This document shows, in pieces, positions 59,519-64,000 of a stretch of DNA of 64,000 nucleotides (positions within the stretch are counted from its first letter, which is position 1; each line of letters starts with the position of its first letter). Source of the stretch: Mycolicibacterium fortuitum subsp. fortuitum (GTDB lineage Bacteria > Actinomycetota > Actinomycetes > Mycobacteriales > Mycobacteriaceae); NCBI RefSeq assembly GCF_022179545.1, contig NZ_AP025518.1, forward strand, positions 1-64,000. Reading direction: 5' to 3'. The notes under the pieces are model-generated. The model saw only the letters and a list, made by a program, of their open reading frames with translations. It ran no database searches and was not told the DNA's origin. Both the position numbers and the translations under genes were made by a program.

Positions 59519-60556
59519 TCAGCCCGGCGGGTTGAGGTACACCACGTCACCGTAGGGGTTCCCGATGGTGACCTTCTGGGTGCCGTCAGGGTTGACGTTG
59601 TTGGAGCCGATCAGCTTGATCGTGCCGTTGTCGTTGCTGTGTACGAATTCGATGTGGTCGTTGTTGCCGGTCCCGTCGCGACCGTTGATGACGGCCACAG
59701 CGCCCGGTTTCGCATGGGCTGCATCGACCGGAGTCCAACCTTCGTCCTGCAACTTGGTGTAGGCGGTGGCCACCAGGTCTGTGTGCCAGTCGATGTAACC
59801 CTCCTTCTGTAGAACGGCCGTGACGAAGTTGGCGCAGCACACGTCGCTGTCCACATTGGGATTCATCGGAAGGTCGCCGCTGCTTTTGAGTTCTTCGGCG
59901 TCCCGGCCTTCGTACTCGGCGGCCGCCTCGGCCGGGTTCTTCCGCTCGGTCGGCTCTTCGGGCTTCGGTTCCTCTGGTTTGGGCTCTTCCGGTTTGGGCT
60001 CGGTCGGCTTCGGCTGCTCCGGACCGGCAGGTTCTTGCGGTAGCGGTGCGATCTCTTTGAGCTTCTTGGCGAGATCCTCATCCAGAGCGCTGAACTGGGC
60101 CAGTTTGACCTTGAGCTCAGCCGAGGCCTTGGTGGCCAGCATCAGCAGTTGCATGCGACCGAATGGGCTCGTCTTCGCATACTGAGCGAGCGGTCCGTCA
60201 GACCGGACCGACACCGTGCCGTCGTCGGCTACCTGCCAGCCCTGCGATTTCAGTTGACCGACATACGTCAGGATGGCGGTCCGAGACTCGGTGAGTTGGC
60301 CGGCGCCGCTCTGCAGTGTCGACCCGATGCGCTGTAGGGAGTTCTGCAGATCCTCGTGCTGCTTGAGGTTTTTGGTGGCCTCGCCGGCGGCCGCGTCGGA
60401 GGCAGTGCCCCGCCAGCCGGCACTCATGCTGGTGAGCATCTGTTGGCCGGCCACTACCTGTCCGTGGGCCGCAGCCGCCGCTGCGGTGCTGCGCTCGCCC
60501 GCCTGCGACAGCGCGGCCGGGTTCGCTGCTTCAAGCTCGGGAATGGTGATAGACAA
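59519..60556 (-). CDS. WXG-like protein fused to a papain/CHAP-like domain (putative T7SS effector)
   Basis: The 345 residues have an N-terminal helical WXG100-like domain (1-110; MSITIPELEAANPAALSQAG, AGWRGTASDAAAGEATKNL). A helical linker and a Pro/Glu repeat hinge (EPKPEEPKPEEPKPEEP, about 182-203) follow. The C-terminal domain (about 230-345) has a Cys in SDVCCANFVTAVLQKEG and a His in NDHIEFVHSNDNGTIKLIGSNN, the order seen in CHAP/NlpC-type cysteine peptidases or amidases. This suggests a peptidoglycan-cleaving protein exported by ESX-1; substrate and export are inferred. Confidence 0.72.
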   Translation of the reverse strand: MSITIPELEAANPAALSQAGERSTAAAAAAHGQVVAGQQMLTSMSAGWRGTASDAAAGEATKNLKQHEDLQNSLQRIGSTLQSGAGQLTESRTAILTYVGQLKSQGWQVADDGTVSVRSDGPLAQYAKTSPFGRMQLLMLATKASAELKVKLAQFSALDEDLAKKLKEIAPLPQEPAGPEQPKPTEPKPEEPKPEEPKPEEPTERKNPAEAAAEYEGRDAEELKSSGDLPMNPNVDSDVCCANFVTAVLQKEGYIDWHTDLVATAYTKLQDEGWTPVDAAHAKPGAVAVINGRDGTGNNDHIEFVHSNDNGTIKLIGSNNVNPDGTQKVTIGNPYGDVVYLNPPG

Positions 60557-60644
60557 CGCAATTCACCTCTTGCCGCCGTTGTTCGGAGCGGTCGGAGCGC
60601 AGGCCGCGGCCACAACTCGGCGTTGGCTCCGTTGGGTTCCCATG

Positions 60645-61637
60645 TCAGCTGACTCCCAGCGCGGCTTTGGCCGCCTCCCAGTACTTGACCCGCTCGGCTG
60701 CACCGTAGGGGACGTTTCCGGGTTGGCCCGTGTTGATCGTCGAGCCCAGATCCTGGAACTGCCCGGCGGTCACCGGTGCGCCGGCCGGGATGAACCGGTT
60801 CAGGTTGTTCTCCTGCCAGTACGCTGCCGCTGCGGCAGATGCAGCGGCCGGTTCGGAGAGCAGATCGGGGTTCTGCACCAAACGATCGTCGCCGTAAAGC
60901 TTTTGGCTGATCATCGCGTAGTTGTCGCGCCCGGTGATCTGCAGTATGCCGCGGCCGCGATACTTGTAGCCGTCTCCGGATGCGGCATCGCCGTTGCCGA
61001 TGATGTTGGCGTACTTGTTGTTGAAGTACTGCTGGACTGCCTGCGGGTTGTCCCACTCGGACTGATCCAGGCCCCAGGGCTTCTCTGTCATCATCGTCAG
61101 GCCGCCGCTCTCCTCGGCGATCTGTGCCAGGAAGGCGGCCTGCTGATCGGGTGTGGTGATCCCGGCGTCCTGCATCGCCTTGTTGATCGACGGCAGGAAT
61201 GCCTCGGCGTCGGCCATGGTGAAGTTCGCGCCCTGTGAACTCATGATCTTCTGCAGTTGCTCAGCGGTCACCCCGGGCGTCGTCGGTGCGGGAGCCTCGG
61301 TTCCAGAACCCGATGACGGGTCGTCGGGATCGAACTGATCACCCGCCTGCTTCATCTTGCGGGCGATTTCCTGATCCGATTTCGTGTACAGCTCAGCGGC
61401 TTTCGACGTCTTCTCGGAGAACTTCGCCCAGCTTTCGCCCAGCTTCTTCGACGTCTGGTCGATGCTGGAACCGACGTCGCGCGTGGCGGCTCCGGACAGC
61501 AGCCCCGAGGCGGCGGACCCGGCGGCGGTCAGCGAGTCACCGACCCGCAGCCCGGCCACGTCGGTGCCCAGCTTGGCCGAGGTGGACGACGTCGCCGTCA
61601 ATACCGCTGGATCCACGCGCAACTCGTTGTCTGCCAT
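60645..61637 (-). CDS. T7SS-target-like N-terminus fused to a GH19 chitinase/lysozyme-like domain
   Basis: The 330 residues have an N-terminal alpha-helical domain (1-100; ELRVDPAVLTATSSTSAKLG, GESWAKFSEKTSKAAELY) like EspF/DUF2580-type ESX-1 targets. A short Pro/Thr linker follows. The C-terminal GH19-like domain (about 120-330) shows AAFLAQIAEESGGL (possible catalytic Glu), YKYRGRGILQITGRDNY, LVQNPDLLSEPAAASAAAAAYW and GQPGNVPYGAAERVKYW. It is predicted to hydrolyse a glycan such as peptidoglycan. It lies upstream of the papain-like effector gene in the same direction (88-base gap). Confidence 0.8.
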   Translation of the reverse strand: MADNELRVDPAVLTATSSTSAKLGTDVAGLRVGDSLTAAGSAASGLLSGAATRDVGSSIDQTSKKLGESWAKFSEKTSKAAELYTKSDQEIARKMKQAGDQFDPDDPSSGSGTEAPAPTTPGVTAEQLQKIMSSQGANFTMADAEAFLPSINKAMQDAGITTPDQQAAFLAQIAEESGGLTMMTEKPWGLDQSEWDNPQAVQQYFNNKYANIIGNGDAASGDGYKYRGRGILQITGRDNYAMISQKLYGDDRLVQNPDLLSEPAAASAAAAAYWQENNLNRFIPAGAPVTAGQFQDLGSTINTGQPGNVPYGAAERVKYWEAAKAALGVS

Positions 61638-61931
61638 GTCCCCTGATCCCCGAGCGGTGACACCCGTAATGGTGTGCCGGCCAACGCTGTGCGCCTAGCC
61701 TAACCTGCCCTCGCAGGGGTCGGATACGGCATTTCGATGTGCTTGGGCTCCGGTGGCCGTTGCGGTGCTCGGTGCATCAATTCATCACCCGCTCCGGCGA
61801 TCTCGGGACACCGTGCGCGCCGTGGATCGCAGAAGATCCGCGCAGACGGTGGCGGGTTGCGGGTTAGGCTGGCTCGCCGACGGTCCCGCGACAGTGCGGA
61901 ATCGGCACATGACTTCGGGGAGAGAATCAGA

Positions 61932-62264
61932 ATGACTTCAAAGGTGCAGATGAGTGTGGCTGCGACCGCGGTGATCGCAGCCGGTCTACTCGGGGCATGT
62001 TCGGCCCACTTCGAAGCAGGTACGACTGCGGGCGTCGGCAAGGAGCAGTTGGCCAAGATCGTCAAGGAGAAGCTGGAGGCGCAAGCGAAGGCGAAAGCGG
62101 ACTCTGTGGTCTGCGATGACGCCCTGCGCGCCAAGGTGGGTGCCACGCAGCGGTGTGTGCTCACCGCTGGAACTAAAAAGTACGGGGTGACGGTCACCGC
62201 TACCTCGGTTGATGGCGACAACGTCAAGTTCGACGTCAAGGTCGATGACAAGGCGATGATCTGA
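61932..62264 (+). CDS. DUF4333 lipoprotein
   Basis: The 110 residues have a signal peptide (KVQMSVAATAVIAAGLLGA) with lipobox LGAC, then a DUF4333 domain (GKEQLAKIVKEKLE, VVCDDALRAKVGATQRCVL, YGVTVTATSVDGDNVKFDVKVDDK). GGGGAG precedes the ATG. It is divergent from the GH19-fusion gene across 294 bases that hold both promoters. DUF4333 proteins are common mycobacterial lipoproteins of unknown role; an immunity role against the neighbouring hydrolase is only a hypothesis. Confidence 0.85.
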   Translation: MTSKVQMSVAATAVIAAGLLGACSAHFEAGTTAGVGKEQLAKIVKEKLEAQAKAKADSVVCDDALRAKVGATQRCVLTAGTKKYGVTVTATSVDGDNVKFDVKVDDKAMI

Positions 62265-62404
62265 CACCGACTCTTGGCAACCCGGTGGTGGCGCAGGCGA
62301 ATTTGGTGCGTTCGGGGTACTGAGTCCGCCGGTAGCATTTTGCTCGATTACTGGTGGAGGGGACGGGCGTCCGCTCACAGGGCGGGTCGGGGAGGACGGA
62401 TTCC

Positions 62405-63940
62405 ATGAGTGGGTCTGAGGTGCGCGTCGTAACCTCTGAACTGAGGAGCACCGCCCAAACGGTCGAGACTCCACTCGGTGAAGGGCCGGGCCCGGTGAAC
62501 CCCCCGGACGGGCTTGCCATAACGGCCGCCGCCATCAAGCGACTGGAGGCGTCTGCAGCGAGAATGGGTCTGACCCTGCGAGCAGGGCAGGTCGAGGGAG
62601 AGATTCTGGCCTGGAGCCTGCGCGAGTCGGCTGCTGCCTACGACAAGGCGGACGAGGCCCAGAAGGCGACACTCGACACGCAGATGAATGGCGGCGCGGC
62701 ACCGGCGAATGAGGGCGCCGCACCGGTGGCAAGTTCACAGAGACCCACACCATTCACCATTCCCCACACCGACTACCCGCTGGACTCGGCAACCGCCGCC
62801 TACCCGGAGGAAGCAGACGCCGATATCGGCAACGGCTGGATGGCGGCCGCCGCAACTATTCACGACGGAGACACCCAAGCGCTGTCGGTGAAGTACATGC
62901 GCGACCAGTGGAAAGCGCACAAGGGCACGGTCCAGGCGCACTCGGAGAAGTTCGCGACCCCTCCCGCCGGCTGGGAGGGCAGTGCCGCCGACGCGTGCAC
63001 AGGTTCCATGACCAGCTTGCAACGCTGGTGGTTTTACATGGGCGATGAGTGTTTCCGGTTGGGCGAGCAAGTCGAAAAGTTGGCCGACGCCCACGACACA
63101 CTGGTCGCGGCCCATCCCACCATGGAGGACGTCGAGTACTACAAGACGTTTCCTTGGAGCACGCTTCCCGCCCCGGCAAGGGCCCTGTGGTACTCCATAA
63201 AGCAACAGGACTCAGAAGCCGCATTGCTCGAGTACGCGAATGCCATAAAGCTTTTGGAGATACAGCCGAAGGGGCCGCCGGCAGTCGACCCCCAGCCGGT
63301 GGACAGGATCGAAATCGAAAAGATGGTCGGGAGCCCGTTGCAGGAAAAGCGCGGGCCCGGCGGCGCGAAGTCCGAGGACCAAGACGAACCAACGGCAGGT
63401 CCGCAGGTATCCCCGGTTTCGACCCAGTCGCCGAATTCCGGTGGCCAGGAGCAGGGTCCGGCGCAATCCGGCAGCGCCCCGTCCGGCGGGCAAGGCGGCA
63501 GCCAGGGTGGAGGTTCGCCCGGTGGTGGCAGTCCCACAGGAATGTCGGGTATGCCGATGAGCACTCCCGCAGGAGATCTGCCCGAGCTCGGGGAACCCAA
63601 CCTCAAACCGGCCAGTGCCGGTGGCGCCGGTGGCGGCATGGGCGGCGGTGGCGGCGGGACGCCGTCGATGCCGCTGAGTCCTGCCGTCGGTGCAGATTCG
63701 GTGGCGGCGTCGCCGTCAGGTGCGCGCGGTGGTGCTCCGGCACCCGCTCCGGCAGCCGGCGGCGGTATGGGTGGTATGGGTGGCGGTATGGGTGGCATGG
63801 GCGGTGGTCACGGCCAGGGACAAGGCAAGGAGAAGCGCCGCGATCCCAAACTCGCCGAGGACGAGGATCTCTACATCGAAGACCGCGCCTACACCGAAGG
63901 CATCATCGGCCGTCGTGCGCGCAAGGATACGAAGGGGTAG
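62405..63940 (+). CDS. espB: ESX-1 secreted protein EspB
   Basis: The 511 residues resemble EspB along the length. The N-terminal PE/PPE-like bundle contains LAWSLRESAAAYDKADEAQ and the W-x-G turn WEGSAADACTGSM. A proline/glycine-rich C-half follows. The characteristic C-terminus EDEDLYIEDRAYTEGIIGRRARKD corresponds to the EspB tail that is trimmed by MycP1 in M. tuberculosis. EspB forms heptameric rings and binds phospholipid. ATG at 62405 follows GGGGAGGA. An in-frame ATG at 62354 is less likely. Confidence 0.88.
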   Translation: MSGSEVRVVTSELRSTAQTVETPLGEGPGPVNPPDGLAITAAAIKRLEASAARMGLTLRAGQVEGEILAWSLRESAAAYDKADEAQKATLDTQMNGGAAPANEGAAPVASSQRPTPFTIPHTDYPLDSATAAYPEEADADIGNGWMAAAATIHDGDTQALSVKYMRDQWKAHKGTVQAHSEKFATPPAGWEGSAADACTGSMTSLQRWWFYMGDECFRLGEQVEKLADAHDTLVAAHPTMEDVEYYKTFPWSTLPAPARALWYSIKQQDSEAALLEYANAIKLLEIQPKGPPAVDPQPVDRIEIEKMVGSPLQEKRGPGGAKSEDQDEPTAGPQVSPVSTQSPNSGGQEQGPAQSGSAPSGGQGGSQGGGSPGGGSPTGMSGMPMSTPAGDLPELGEPNLKPASAGGAGGGMGGGGGGTPSMPLSPAVGADSVAASPSGARGGAPAPAPAAGGGMGGMGGGMGGMGGGHGQGQGKEKRRDPKLAEDEDLYIEDRAYTEGIIGRRARKDTKG

Positions 63941-63949
63941 CGACCGCGA

Positions 63950-64000
63950 GTGAGCTGGCCACGTCACATCCCCAAACACGCAACGGGCGCCAATGGACTC
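63950..64000 (+). CDS. Start of a further ESX-1 gene, cut by the window edge
   Basis: A GTG at 63950 opens a frame reading SWPRHIPKHATGANGL that is still open at the window end, 9 bases after the espB stop. Gene order in related loci would place EccE1, MycP1 or other esp genes here. Too little is visible to name it. Confidence 0.3.
   Translation, partial: MSWPRHIPKHATGANGL

Overview
The window is a mycobacterial chromosome segment, linearised at dnaA, from a fast-growing Mycobacterium/Mycolicibacterium-type organism. The evidence is high GC, the dnaA-oriC-dnaN-gnd-recF-dciA-gyrB-gyrA order, the fhaA-fhaB-pstP-rodA-pbpA-pknA-pknB cell-wall signalling operon, CwsA and CrgA, WhiB, PE/PPE proteins and a complete-looking ESX-1 core. 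ESX-1 lies about 43 kb clockwise of dnaA, as in M. smegmatis. In M. tuberculosis it lies on the other side of the origin.

Layout. 1-11.9 kb: replication and supercoiling genes with oriC at about 1.52-2.14 kb. 11.9-17.6 kb: tRNA-Ile and tRNA-Ala with a 40-codon micro-gene between them, two short secreted or membrane genes that both look frameshifted, then cwsA, ppiA, a PH-domain protein, crgA, a DUF881 protein and trpG/pabA. 17.6-27.4 kb: a minus-strand operon for Ser/Thr phosphorylation and peptidoglycan elongation. 27.6-31.7 kb: tRNA-Leu, a small cysteine-rich ORF coupled to a PknH-type sensor lipoprotein-like gene, rmlA, a DODA-type dioxygenase and a nitroreductase. 31.9-37.4 kb: a three-gene, translationally coupled cassette (a beta-sandwich/FN3-like protein, a GAP1-like protein and a TRAFAC-type GTPase) that resembles actinobacterial GTPase-centred conflict systems. 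37.5-42.5 kb: an F420/PPOX flavoprotein, pirin, a mini-DivIVA protein, WhiB5-like and Rv0023-like regulators that diverge from a motif-rich region, and a MinD/ParA-like ATPase. 42.9-64 kb: ESX-1 (espE, F, G, H, eccA, B, Ca, Cb, PE35, PPE68, esxB, esxA, espI, eccD), then a variable cassette, then espB.

Most notable points. (1) eccD1 is broken by a perfect 7-bp tandem duplication; removing one copy restores a 510-residue protein. (2) The cassette between eccD1 and espB, the position of the mating-identity (mid) genes in M. smegmatis, encodes two WXG/T7SS-like proteins fused to cell-wall hydrolase domains (papain-like and GH19-like). Each is next to a small lipoprotein gene that could be an immunity factor. 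(3) The GTPase/GAP1/FN3 cassette. (4) A nested palindrome with six CGTAGC-type motifs between the whiB5-like gene and the Rv0023-like gene. (5) Repeated SD-like sequences inside the pstP-pknA operon. All calls come from reading the sequence and from memory of protein families; no searches were run.
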